From Paenibacillus sp. FSL R7-0337 (GTDB taxonomy: Bacteria > Bacillota > Bacilli > Paenibacillales > Paenibacillaceae): a DNA stretch of 64,000 nt. This document shows, piece after piece, positions 26,944-35,793 of the stretch. The position numbers and the translations under genes were made by a program. Below the pieces are notes generated by a model. That model did no database searches and was not told the DNA's origin. It worked only from the letters and a program-made list of their open reading frames with translations. The stretch is from positions 7,254,001 through 7,318,000 of the forward strand of contig NZ_CP150218.1 of the NCBI RefSeq assembly GCF_037969875.1, written 5' to 3'. Each line of letters opens with the position of its first letter. Position 1 is the stretch's first letter.

Positions 26944-28641
26944 ATGCACAAAACGGCAAAACGTTCAGCAGCAGCCGCTGCGGCCGGTGTATTAGCACTC
27001 ACACTGGCACTGACAGGCTGTGGATCAAGCAATAACACCAGCAACACCGGAAGTAAGGACACCGCAGGCAAGGATACCGCCAGCGGAACCAATGCAAGCC
27101 CGGCAGCAGCCGGAGACGACACGGCTCCGGTTACATTCTCGGTATTTATGAATGGTCCCGGACAACAGCCAACGCCTGACAATAAGCTTCTGAAGCTGAT
27201 CAAAGATGAGACCGGAATCACATTCAACCAGGAATTCCTGGTCGGCGACCTGCAGCAGAAGCTCGGGGTCATGATTGCCGGGGGCGATTACCCGGACATC
27301 CTGTCAGGTGACGACAAATTAATCAATGCCAAGGCATACATTCCGCTTGAGGATCTGATTGAGAAATACGCTCCTAACCTGAAGAAGCATTACGGTGCGG
27401 TCTGGAACCAGATCAAGGATGAGAGTGACGGCCACATCTACGTCCTGCCAAGCTATGGCGTCTATCAAGGTAAAATTACCGAGCCTACTTATCAGGGACC
27501 AGGCTTCTGGCTGCAAAAAGGCGTGCTTGAGGAAATGGGCTACCCTACTCCTAAGACCCTGGATGAGTACTTCGACATCATTGCCAAATATAAAGAAAAA
27601 CACCCGGACATGATCGGGTTCGAATCACTCAACTTCGACTGGCGCGTGTTCCCGCTGCAGAATCCCCCAGAGCATCTGTCGGGGCATCCGAATGACGGGG
27701 CCGTTGTTGTAGATAACAATGTTGCACAGATTTTTGCCGACAAGGATATGTCCAAGACGTACTACAAGAAGCTTAATGATATCAACGCTCAAGGCTTGAT
27801 GGATAAAGAAGCGTTCGTACAGAACTATGACCAGTATCTGGCCAAGGTTGCAAGCGGCAAGGTCATCGGAATGTTCGACCAGCACTGGAACTTCCAGGAC
27901 GGCGAGAAATCCTTGATCTCCCAAGGCAAGCTGGAAAATACGTATATCGGCTTCCCTCTGCTCTATCCGGGCGCAGAAGAATGGTATCGTGACCGCGGAG
28001 CGGTCGGTACTAACCGCGGATTCGGAATTTCGATCAATGCCAAGGACCCTGTCCGCATTATCAAATTCTGGGATAAGATGATCACCGAGGATTGGCAGAA
28101 GACGCTTCAATGGGGCGTCAAAGGCGAAGATTATGAAGTGAATGCAGACGGTTCCTTCTACCGTACGCCTGAGCAACGGGCGAATGCAGATCAGACCAGC
28201 TGGCAGGTAGCTAACAAAATCTCAGGGATGTTCGGTTACATGCCTAAGATTCAAGGTACGTACAGCGACGGTAACGCAGCAGATGCCGGTACACAGCCTC
28301 AGGAATTCTTCGACAGCCTGAAGCCTTACGACCAGAAGATTCTGAAGGCGTACAACAAGAAATCATGGTCCGAATTCTTCAAAGAACCGAAAGAGAACAA
28401 CATCTACTTCCCTGCGTATTCCATCGTGCTTAAGGATGGTTCACCAGCCCAGCTCGCACAGTCCAAACTGAATGACCTCATGATTAAGTATTTGCCGAAA
28501 GCTATTATGGCCAGCCCTGCTGAGTTCGACGGCGTATGGCAGGATTATGTGGACAGAATCCACAAGCTGGACATCAAGGCCTATGAAGACCGGATGAATG
28601 AAGGCATTCAGCAGCGTATCGAAAAATGGAGCGTTAAATAA
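26944..28641 (+). CDS. Extracellular solute-binding lipoprotein of a CUT1-type ABC importer
   Basis: 565 residues; ATG with GGGGAGG 9 bases upstream. The signal peptide contains a poly-Ala stretch and the lipobox LTGC, with Cys26 lipidated, then a long Asn/Ser/Thr/Ala linker to about residue 60. The mature part has motifs shared with the binding protein at 49864: GDYPDIL, IEKYAPNLK, INAKDPVRIIKFWDKM and a C-terminal FDGVWQDYVDRI. The two are clear paralogues and probably bind related oligosaccharides. Genes for two permeases and three signalling proteins follow, then xylanase and GH43 genes, so xylo- or arabinoxylo-oligosaccharides are the likely ligand (inference). Confidence 0.93.
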   Translation: MHKTAKRSAAAAAAGVLALTLALTGCGSSNNTSNTGSKDTAGKDTASGTNASPAAAGDDTAPVTFSVFMNGPGQQPTPDNKLLKLIKDETGITFNQEFLVGDLQQKLGVMIAGGDYPDILSGDDKLINAKAYIPLEDLIEKYAPNLKKHYGAVWNQIKDESDGHIYVLPSYGVYQGKITEPTYQGPGFWLQKGVLEEMGYPTPKTLDEYFDIIAKYKEKHPDMIGFESLNFDWRVFPLQNPPEHLSGHPNDGAVVVDNNVAQIFADKDMSKTYYKKLNDINAQGLMDKEAFVQNYDQYLAKVASGKVIGMFDQHWNFQDGEKSLISQGKLENTYIGFPLLYPGAEEWYRDRGAVGTNRGFGISINAKDPVRIIKFWDKMITEDWQKTLQWGVKGEDYEVNADGSFYRTPEQRANADQTSWQVANKISGMFGYMPKIQGTYSDGNAADAGTQPQEFFDSLKPYDQKILKAYNKKSWSEFFKEPKENNIYFPAYSIVLKDGSPAQLAQSKLNDLMIKYLPKAIMASPAEFDGVWQDYVDRIHKLDIKAYEDRMNEGIQQRIEKWSVK

Positions 28642-28661
28642 ACCATTTAATACAGAAATAG

Positions 28662-28686
28662 GAGCGGGAAATGCTGTTTCCCGCTC
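28662..28686 (+). terminator. Intercistronic hairpin between binding-protein and permease genes
   Basis: GAGCGGGAAA and TTTCCCGCTC form a perfect 10-bp stem with the loop TGCTG, extended by flanking AGGA/TCCT. There is no T-run. It is placed 20 bp after the binding-protein stop, as in the other transporter units, and is probably an mRNA stabiliser or attenuator. Confidence 0.65.
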
Positions 28687-28751
28687 TTCCTAAATAGGAA
28701 TGCGTGAATAGGACAACGTGGAGAGAATGATTTTTACAGGAGGGAAACAAC

Positions 28752-29738
28752 ATGTCTGATGCCGTACTGGACAAACAGGTCAAAAAACAGAAGACCCGAA
28801 AAAGCAAAATCGATCCGGAAATCGGTGTGGAACTCAGCTGGAAAACACTGAAAACACAGAAACAGCTTATTTTTATGTCCGTGCCCATTGCACTCTATCT
28901 GATTATCTTCAACTATGTTCCCATCTGGGGCTGGCTGATGGCCTTTCAGAATTACCGCCCGGCGGTGTCCTTTGGCCAGCAGGAATGGGTAGGCTTGCAG
29001 CAATTCAAGTTTTTATTCTCTGATGATACCTTTATGCTGGTGCTTCGCAATACCATTGCCATGAGTTTCATTAACCTTGTACTGGGTACGGTTACGGCTA
29101 TAGGTCTGGCTCTGCTGCTGAATGAGATCAAGCTCAAGTTCTTCAAGCGTGCCGTTCAGTCGATTTCTTATTTGCCGCACTTTCTGTCCATGGTTATCGC
29201 TGCGGGGATTGTATCCACTTCACTTTCCATCGATGGAGGGATTGTCAATGTCGTTCTAATGAAGCTTCACCTGATTAAAGATCCGATTATGTGGCTCAGT
29301 GAAGGGAAATACTTCTGGGGCATCATCGGGGCGTCGAACGTGTGGAAAGAGGTGGGCTGGGGTACGATCATTTATCTGGCGGCCATTACCTCCATCGATC
29401 CTTCCCTGTACGAGGCAGCTTCCATTGACGGCGCGAAACGTTTTCAAAAGATGCGTTATATCACGCTTCCGGGAATTAAGGCTACATTCGTTATTTTGCT
29501 GATTATGAACATTGGACATATTCTGGATGCCGGCTTCGAGCTTCAATATCTGCTGGGCAACGGACTTACTGTGGACTACTCGCAAACCATTGATATCTTT
29601 GTAGTGAAGTATGGTCTGGCTATGGGTAACTACTCGCTGGCTACGGCCGCAGGGATCTTCAAAACGATTGTCAGTGTCATTCTCGTATTCATCGCAAACA
29701 ATGTCGCAAAACGCCTCGGCGAAGAGCGATTACTATAG
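28752..29738 (+). CDS. ABC sugar permease, LplB type
   Basis: 328 residues; ATG with AGGAGGG upstream. A hydrophilic, Lys-rich N-terminus of ~40 residues precedes the first membrane segment (LIFMSVPIALYLIIFNYV). The EAA loop is LYEAASIDGAKRFQKMRYI near residue 222. GNGLTVDYSQTIDIFVVKYG near residue 275 is shared with the permease at 51674. It forms the channel with the product of 29753 for the binding protein at 26944. Confidence 0.92.
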   Translation: MSDAVLDKQVKKQKTRKSKIDPEIGVELSWKTLKTQKQLIFMSVPIALYLIIFNYVPIWGWLMAFQNYRPAVSFGQQEWVGLQQFKFLFSDDTFMLVLRNTIAMSFINLVLGTVTAIGLALLLNEIKLKFFKRAVQSISYLPHFLSMVIAAGIVSTSLSIDGGIVNVVLMKLHLIKDPIMWLSEGKYFWGIIGASNVWKEVGWGTIIYLAAITSIDPSLYEAASIDGAKRFQKMRYITLPGIKATFVILLIMNIGHILDAGFELQYLLGNGLTVDYSQTIDIFVVKYGLAMGNYSLATAAGIFKTIVSVILVFIANNVAKRLGEERLL

Positions 29739-29752
29739 AGGAGGAAGCCCAT

Positions 29753-30664
29753 ATGAAAGCCGGGACCAAAGGTTCAAGCCGGATTGAGCCGGTTGTATTT
29801 CATACATTCAACACGATATTTATGCTCTTTGTGGTTACTGTCACGCTCTATCCGTTCCTCCAGACGCTGGCGGTATCCTTCAATGACGGCAGTGACACGC
29901 TTACCGGGGGGATCTACCTCTGGCCCCGTGTATGGACGCTGGAGAATTACCGGGCGGTCTTTATATCAGGAACAATTTATCATGCTGCATTTATCTCGGT
30001 ATCCCGTACTATAATTTCAACGGTGCTCGGTGTATTCCTTACAACGATGCTCGCTTATGCACTGGCGCAGCCGCAATATATTTTCCGCAAAAAGATCGGC
30101 CTGCTGTTCATCCTGACTATGTATTTCAATGCCGGGCTGATCCCGAACTACTTCCTGATCAAGAATATGGGCCTGCTGCATAACTTCATGGTCTATATCC
30201 TGCCGAGTCTGGTCAGCGCGTTCAACCTGATTATCATGCGGACCTATATCCGCGGGCTTCCGTTCAGCCTTACCGAATCGGCGAAGATTGACGGGGCAGG
30301 AGAATTCAGAATTTTCTGGAAAATCATCTTCCCACTCTGTACGCCTGTACTGGCAACTGTCGCACTGTTTATCGCGGTAGGCTCATGGAATTCCTGGTTT
30401 GACACATTCCTCTATGCCTCCTCGGATATCAAGCTTAGCACGCTGCAATATGAAATGATGAAGATGCTTGGCTCCATTATGAGTGCGAACAATGATCCGT
30501 CGATGCTTGCGGGAGGCCAGAACAATCAGGTCCAGTCGCTGGTTACGCCAGCCTCCATGCGTGCAGCCATTACGATCGTTACAGCGGTTCCGATTCTGTT
30601 CGTCTACCCTTTCTTGCAGAAGTATTTCGTGGTAGGATTGAACCTGGGTAGCGTAAAAGAGTAA
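29753..30664 (+). CDS. ABC sugar permease, YtcP/CUT1 type
   Basis: 303 residues; ATG with AGAGGAGGAAG upstream, 14 bp after the previous gene. The first membrane segment is at ~17-37 and the EAA loop is TESAKIDGAGEFRIFWKI near residue 180. The C-terminus is LQKYFVVGLNLGSVKE. It contains the long periplasmic insertion typical of this subgroup (TLQYEMMKMLGSIMSANN). It is the second channel subunit for the binding protein at 26944 and the last transporter gene before a terminator hairpin. Confidence 0.92.
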   Translation: MKAGTKGSSRIEPVVFHTFNTIFMLFVVTVTLYPFLQTLAVSFNDGSDTLTGGIYLWPRVWTLENYRAVFISGTIYHAAFISVSRTIISTVLGVFLTTMLAYALAQPQYIFRKKIGLLFILTMYFNAGLIPNYFLIKNMGLLHNFMVYILPSLVSAFNLIIMRTYIRGLPFSLTESAKIDGAGEFRIFWKIIFPLCTPVLATVALFIAVGSWNSWFDTFLYASSDIKLSTLQYEMMKMLGSIMSANNDPSMLAGGQNNQVQSLVTPASMRAAITIVTAVPILFVYPFLQKYFVVGLNLGSVKE

Positions 30665-30704
30665 TTGTCAATACGTATTATAGTAAGGAAAATATGTATA
30701 CTAT

Positions 30705-30733
30705 AACCGTTTCGGGTGCAGCCGAAGCGGTTT
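30705..30733 (+). terminator. Terminator-like hairpin after the transporter genes
   Basis: AACCGTTTCGG pairs with CCGAAGCGGTT (one G-U pair) around a 6-base loop and runs into TTT. It stands 40 bp after the second permease and 10 bp before the 37-bp element. Confidence 0.65.
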
Positions 30734-30742
30734 CTCCTGTTC

Positions 30743-30779
30743 AAATATAAGAATTTGTATGTTGCACAAGATAACTTAT
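30743..30779 (+). repeat. 37-bp conserved element, copy 1
   Basis: The element begins AAATATAAGAATTTGTATG and ends TTGCACAAGATAACTTAT. It is identical at 35 of 37 positions to 53700-53736. Both copies lie just after a terminator hairpin that follows a YtcP-type permease gene. It contains TATAAG and its inverted partner CTTATA near the ends and TTGCAC in the middle. It ends 17 bases before the regulator start codon. An operator or 5'-leader element is likely. Confidence 0.75.
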
Positions 30780-30796
30780 ATAAAGATGGTGATTCC

Positions 30797-32329
30797 ATGC
30801 TTAAGGTACTGTTTGCCGACGATGAGCCGATTATGCTGGAAGGGCTCCGCTTCCTGGTCGACTGGGAGGCACTAAATTATGAAGTATGCGGCGAGGCGCT
30901 GGACGGGGAGGATGCGCTGCAGCTGATCGGCAGCACCCGCCCTGACCTGGTTATCACCGATGTGCGTATGCCGGTCATCGACGGCCTTGAGCTCATCCGA
31001 AGAACCTCTGAAAGCGATTTTCGGCCGAAGTTTATTATTTTTAGCGGCTATGCTGACTTTGAGTATGCCAAGCGGGCCCTGAAATACGGAGTAGCGAATT
31101 ACTTGACCAAGCCTCTGGATGAAACGGAGCTGACGGAGGCGGTGCAGACGGTTACGGCACAGATCCTTAAAGAACGCAAGGCGTCCTCTCGGCGTGATGC
31201 GCTCTCGGCTCTGATGCAGGAGGATATGGTATCCCGGCTCCTGATGCGGGAGAATACGGAGGAGGAGCGGGAGCAGGGGCTGAAGACGCTGGGGATCTCC
31301 CCCGCCTCGCGGCTATGCTGTATTCTGGTCCATGGAGCAGCGCCGGACAGTATGCAGATGCGTGAGCAGGTCGCCGCCATGAGCGGCAATGAACTGCTGC
31401 GCAGCCTTGCGGTCTATCCGTTCACCGCAGGAAGCGGGAAGCACGGCTATCTGCTGGTGTCCCCGCAGGAAGGACCGGCGCTTGACCGGGCACTGCTTAC
31501 CCGGTGGATGGAGGAGATGCGGCCACTGTACAGCGCGCCGGTCTTTTTCACAGCAAGTCTTCAGCATCAGGGCCCGGAGGCTCTGAATACGGCATACCAA
31601 GAGGCGCTGGCTGCTGAGCTGTGCAGACCGTATGGTCCGGGGGGCGGGGGAGCCGGCTTCTTCGAGAAGCAGGATAAGACACAGATGGCCATGCTTCCGG
31701 CAGAGCTGAGACGATCGCTGCTGCAATCCGTCACCGAAGGGAAGGCCCTGCATCTCGCGGATCAGCTTGGCGAGGTGTTCAAGATTTTCTCGGCGGAGGT
31801 GGCTTCCAGCTCATGGATCGACGCTTTTCTGGCTAATATCAAAGCAGAGCTGCTACGTGAAATTACCGCCAGAGGGGGCGACTATGCGCAGTGGGTGCAG
31901 AAATGGTTCCCGTCCCGCCATACAGCCAATTGTCTGCCGCTGCTTGAGCGTCAGATAGAGGAGGAGCTGTGTGAGGCTGCAGAGTGGTTCGCAGCGGCTG
32001 CGGACGGCAGGGCGGAGGATCAGATTGTGGCTGCAGCGATCGAGTATGTCCGCGGGCATTATCAGGAGAAGCTGAAGCTGCAGGATATTGCCAAGCATCT
32101 GCATGTGAACTCGGCCTACCTGGGACAGCGGTTCAAGAAATACTACGGCAGTTCTTTTAACGATTATCTCCATGAATACCGTATTGAAGAGGCGAAGAAG
32201 CTGCTGCGCCGTACCGATATGGGGATTTCGGACATCGCAAGCAGAGTGGGCTATTCAGACGCCGATGTGTTCGCCGCCAAGTTCAAGGCGCTTAACGGAG
32301 TTACACCTTCCGTGTACAAGAAGAGTTAA
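30797..32329 (+). CDS. AraC-type response regulator, YesN-like (first of two flanking the kinase)
   Basis: 510 residues. ATG 30797 begins the canonical receiver MLKVLFADDEP; the reading frame extends upstream but that part is non-conserved. The ribosome-binding site is weak (GATGGTGAT). Phosphoacceptor Asp55 lies in VITDVRMP and the conserved Lys in YLTKPLDE. The middle region of ~270 residues is variable. The C-terminal double helix-turn-helix reads YLGQRFKKYYGSSFNDYLH and GYSDADVFAAKFKALNGVTP. It is followed by kinase and second regulator genes in the same direction. Both regulators are complete and have intact phosphorylation sites. Confidence 0.92.
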   Translation: MLKVLFADDEPIMLEGLRFLVDWEALNYEVCGEALDGEDALQLIGSTRPDLVITDVRMPVIDGLELIRRTSESDFRPKFIIFSGYADFEYAKRALKYGVANYLTKPLDETELTEAVQTVTAQILKERKASSRRDALSALMQEDMVSRLLMRENTEEEREQGLKTLGISPASRLCCILVHGAAPDSMQMREQVAAMSGNELLRSLAVYPFTAGSGKHGYLLVSPQEGPALDRALLTRWMEEMRPLYSAPVFFTASLQHQGPEALNTAYQEALAAELCRPYGPGGGGAGFFEKQDKTQMAMLPAELRRSLLQSVTEGKALHLADQLGEVFKIFSAEVASSSWIDAFLANIKAELLREITARGGDYAQWVQKWFPSRHTANCLPLLERQIEEELCEAAEWFAAAADGRAEDQIVAAAIEYVRGHYQEKLKLQDIAKHLHVNSAYLGQRFKKYYGSSFNDYLHEYRIEEAKKLLRRTDMGISDIASRVGYSDADVFAAKFKALNGVTPSVYKKS

Positions 32330-32352
32330 TTCAAGAGGGAGGAGGGGCCTGC

Positions 32353-34161
32353 ATGAAGAATAACCGGAAGCCATCTGCCTTCATCAATGATATTCCGCTC
32401 AAATACAAGTTTTTGTTCATCTACTTACTGTGTGTGCTTGTCCCCATACTTAGCATCAATGCCCTCTTTTATGTGCAGATCAGCCGTAATGTGGAGGCAC
32501 GGGAGAGGGATAATCTGGAGATTTCGGTAGACCGGGTGGCCTATGACCTGATGCAGATCGTGAACGAATGTGTGGCGATCAGCAATACTGTGGCTGCGGA
32601 CCGGCCCTACATGGAGATGATGGATTACGCCTACCCGGATAATGAGGCTTATTATGATGCCTATAATGATTCTCTGAAGGATAAGCTGCGGCAGTACAGC
32701 ACGCTCCACTCCTATATTTCCTGGATGGGCATATATACCTCTAATCCGACCATCCAGAACGGCAACAGCTACTTCATTCTTTCGTACGCGGATAAACAGA
32801 GTGAATGGTACCGCAAAATCTCAAGCAGCACAGGTAAGGTGCTGCTCACTTCTTATCAGGGAACCAACCCGCTGAATCCGCCGCAGCAGGAAGTGCTCGT
32901 CAGCCTGATCCGCAAGCTGGATAACTTCACGGGCCAGCCCTACACGAAGTATCTGAGGATTGATCTGCGGCTGAACAATGTGCAGGACCTCTTCCAGAAG
33001 GAGCGTGACTATCTGGATTTCAAGCTGCTGGATGAGAAGAACCGGGTCGTACTGGACTCGAACCGTTCCTTCTCCTCACTGGATGGCAGTGCCTTGCTGA
33101 ATGTGGACACCAGCCTTGACCAGGCGCCCAAGCAGATTGTCCGGGCGCTCAGCAGTGCGGCCTACACCAAGGGCTGGCGGCTGGTTGGCACTCCCGAAGG
33201 ACGTAAGATCAACCATGAGATGGAGAGTGCGCTCAGGAACTCGCTGATTCTGCTCCTGCTGACAATCATCCTTCCCACGCTGCTCATGATCGTCATTATA
33301 CGTTCCTACAATCTGCGGGTACGGCTGCTCTACAAACATATGAAGCAGGTCAAATATGAGCAATTCGAGAGCATTGATATGTATGAAGGGAAAGATGAGA
33401 TCGGCGGTCTGATCCGCAGCTTCAATCTGATGACCGGCAAAATCCGCAATCTGATCAATGATGTCTACAAGCTGGAGATTCAGAAGAAGGATCTGGAGCT
33501 GGAACGGGTGCGGGCGGAGCTGAAATATCTGGAGAGCCAGGTGGACCCTCATTTCCTTTTTAATACGCTGAATGCGATCCTGGTCATCTGTAAGAAGTAT
33601 AAATATGAACAGGTTACCGATGTCATCCGCAATCTGGCCCTGATTATGCGCAGGCTGCTCAGCTGGAAGGATGATCTGATTACGGTGGAGGAGGAGGTAT
33701 CCTTCATCGAGATGTATCTGCAGATTGAGAAGTTCCGCTTCCAGAACCGGTTCTCTTATGAGCTGGATATTGCTCCTGAGGTGCTGAACTGCCGGATTCC
33801 CAAGATGAGTATACAGGCTCTGGTGGAGAATTCCTGCAAGCATGGTCTGCAATCGGTTAAATGGGCAAGGGAAATCCACGTGTCCGCTTCGCGGAATGAG
33901 ACAGGTCTGCTGATTGTGGTGACCGACAACGGCAAAGGAATCGAGAAGGAGAAGCTGGAATGGATCAAGTCCCATCTGGAGACAGAAGAGGATACGGGAC
34001 AGAATGTCGGCCTCCGCAATGTGTATAAACGCCTCATGCTGTACTATGACGGCAGGGCAGGATTCAGTATTGAGAGCATCGAATACGAACGCACGGTCAT
34101 TACCATCCAGATTCCCGAGGATTTGAGTCTGGTTCCGATAGGGGAGGGAGCTCATGTATAA
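32353..34161 (+). CDS. Membrane sensor histidine kinase, YesM-like
   Basis: 602 residues; ATG with GGAGGAGGGG upstream. Membrane segments are at about 15-37 (YKFLFIYLLCVLVPILSINA) and 297-318 (LILLLLTIILPTLLMIVIII), enclosing an extracellular dCACHE-like sensor region. A HAMP domain follows, then His400 in QVDPHFLFNTLNAI and an ATPase domain (ALVENSCKHGLQS, VVTDNGKGIEKEK). It lies between two AraC-type response regulators, 23 bp after the first and overlapping the second by 8 bases. The stronger coupling suggests the downstream regulator is the primary partner. Confidence 0.92.
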   Translation: MKNNRKPSAFINDIPLKYKFLFIYLLCVLVPILSINALFYVQISRNVEARERDNLEISVDRVAYDLMQIVNECVAISNTVAADRPYMEMMDYAYPDNEAYYDAYNDSLKDKLRQYSTLHSYISWMGIYTSNPTIQNGNSYFILSYADKQSEWYRKISSSTGKVLLTSYQGTNPLNPPQQEVLVSLIRKLDNFTGQPYTKYLRIDLRLNNVQDLFQKERDYLDFKLLDEKNRVVLDSNRSFSSLDGSALLNVDTSLDQAPKQIVRALSSAAYTKGWRLVGTPEGRKINHEMESALRNSLILLLLTIILPTLLMIVIIRSYNLRVRLLYKHMKQVKYEQFESIDMYEGKDEIGGLIRSFNLMTGKIRNLINDVYKLEIQKKDLELERVRAELKYLESQVDPHFLFNTLNAILVICKKYKYEQVTDVIRNLALIMRRLLSWKDDLITVEEEVSFIEMYLQIEKFRFQNRFSYELDIAPEVLNCRIPKMSIQALVENSCKHGLQSVKWAREIHVSASRNETGLLIVVTDNGKGIEKEKLEWIKSHLETEEDTGQNVGLRNVYKRLMLYYDGRAGFSIESIEYERTVITIQIPEDLSLVPIGEGAHV

Positions 34162-35674
34162 AGTAGTGCTTGCTGATGATGAGACAATTGCCTTAGAGGG
34201 ACTGCGGACGCTGACTGACTGGGAGGAGCTGGGCTTCGAGGTATGCGGCGCCTGTGAGAACGGGGAGGAAGCGCTGGCTGCCATTATCCGCAGCTCGCCC
34301 GATCTTGTGATTACGGATATCCGCATGCCCGAGATCGACGGGCTTGAGCTGATCCGGCGCGTACGCAGCCTTGATATGGAGCAGCCGGTCTTCATCGTGC
34401 TTAGCGGCTACGGCGAATTTGAGTATGCCAGAACAGCCATCCGTTACGGGGTAAGACATTACCTGCTGAAGCCGGTCATGGATGCGGAATGGGATAAGGT
34501 GCTTACGGACATTACGGATGAGCTGGAGCTGCGCCTTAAGCAGACCATGCAGCAGAGCATGCTGACCAGCCGGCTGCTGCCGCTTGCAATTGCGCGCATG
34601 CTTGAAGGGCACTGGGCGGAACCGGATGAAGAAGCAGCTGAGCAGATGGACCGCCTGGATGAGACGGCCACGGGCTGGACGTATGTTCATGTGGAGGGTC
34701 ATAGCAGCCGGATTACGGAGCTGTGCAGGGAGCTGGCCGGACCGGCTGGTGCGATGTTCATTGATCTCCCCGGGGATCAGGCCGGGCTGGTCGTGGAGAG
34801 CTCGGGGGCGGCGGCGGGGCTGGCGGAGCAGCTATACGCCGGGCTGACCATCAGCGGAGTAAAGGGTTCGGTCAGCATTGGACCAAGTGTGCGCTCCCTC
34901 CGCGAGCTGCCGGTCTCCTACCGCGAAGCGGCAGACGCTGCGGCCCGCCACTACTTCTATTCGGACGAATGCGGCCCGGTGGATTCGGCCAGTGAAGCTG
35001 AGGGACAGGTGAATTACACGCTTCCGTCCGCAGAGCTGATTGAGGAGATTATCAGCGCAGTGGAGCGGCTGCAGGAGCAGAAGGCCGCGGAGAAGCTGGG
35101 CGAATTGTTCAGCGTGTTCAAAGAGAACCGGACAGATCCCGGAGTCGTCCAGATGACGGGCATGGATATCATGCTGCGGAGCATGGAGCTGCTGAAGGAA
35201 TTCGGCGGCGCGGACGATCAGTGGATCGGCACGCTTGATTTTTTCAGAACCGAGCCGAAGTCCCTGGAAGACCTGCAAGTCACCCTGGAGAAGGCGCTGG
35301 GAAGCAGTATGAACTATATCCGCCAGCACAAGGAGCGTAACTCCGAGCATCCGCTGATCCGCGTGGAATGCTTCCTGAGAGATCATTATGCGGAGCATCT
35401 GACGGTCAAAGAGATTGCAGAGCATTTCTATATTAATCCGGTGTATCTGGGCCAAGCCTTCATTAAAAAGCACGGTATCAGCATTCTTGAGTATATTCAT
35501 AATCTGCGGATTGAAGCGGCCAAGCAGAGGCTCGTTGACACTCAGGATACAGTCAGAAGCATTGTGGAGAGCGTCGGTTACGTTCACTATCACCATTTCT
35601 TAAGAGAGTTCGAGAAACGGACGGCGCTGAAGCCCGTTCAGTTCCGCGCACAGGCTCAGGGAGCTAAGAAATAG
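34154..35674 (+). CDS. AraC-type response regulator, YesN-like (second, overlapping the kinase gene)
   Basis: 506 residues; ATG with GGGGAGGGAG inside the kinase gene. The receiver shows MYKVVLADDE, Asp55 in VITDIRMP and Lys in YLLKPVMD. The middle region is shorter and differs from that of the regulator at 30797, so the two are not a recent duplication. The C-terminal double helix-turn-helix reads YLGQAFIKKHGISILEYIH and VGYVHYHHFLREFEKRTALK. It sits directly before the xylanase/GH43 genes, which it may activate. Confidence 0.92.
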   Translation: MYKVVLADDETIALEGLRTLTDWEELGFEVCGACENGEEALAAIIRSSPDLVITDIRMPEIDGLELIRRVRSLDMEQPVFIVLSGYGEFEYARTAIRYGVRHYLLKPVMDAEWDKVLTDITDELELRLKQTMQQSMLTSRLLPLAIARMLEGHWAEPDEEAAEQMDRLDETATGWTYVHVEGHSSRITELCRELAGPAGAMFIDLPGDQAGLVVESSGAAAGLAEQLYAGLTISGVKGSVSIGPSVRSLRELPVSYREAADAAARHYFYSDECGPVDSASEAEGQVNYTLPSAELIEEIISAVERLQEQKAAEKLGELFSVFKENRTDPGVVQMTGMDIMLRSMELLKEFGGADDQWIGTLDFFRTEPKSLEDLQVTLEKALGSSMNYIRQHKERNSEHPLIRVECFLRDHYAEHLTVKEIAEHFYINPVYLGQAFIKKHGISILEYIHNLRIEAAKQRLVDTQDTVRSIVESVGYVHYHHFLREFEKRTALKPVQFRAQAQGAKK

Positions 35675-35717
35675 GGTGCAATTATTTATTTGGGGTCCAT
35701 CTATTTACTTTGGTGAT

Positions 35718-35744
35718 GGTAAACGCATACAAATGCGTTATGAT
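35718..35744 (+). promoter_or_regulatory. Candidate cre site, inverted repeat and -10 box before the xylanase gene
   Basis: GGTAAACGCATACA at 35718-35731 matches cre at 12 of 14 positions. Overlapping it, ACGCAT-ACAA-ATGCGT (35723-35738) is a 6-bp inverted repeat, and TATGAT (35739-35744) is a plausible -10 box 50 bp before the xylanase start. No good -35 is seen at the right distance, which suits an activator-dependent promoter. Confidence 0.5.
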
Positions 35745-35793
35745 AGAGAGAGTTGTCCCAAAAAATGTTGTCAAATACAGGAGGTTAGCAAAA

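Noticed and set aside
33076..34395. 439-codon minus-strand frame opposite the kinase and regulator genes
   Set aside because: The plus strand encodes clear HAMP, kinase and receiver domains with good start sites. The minus frame is a codon-bias shadow.
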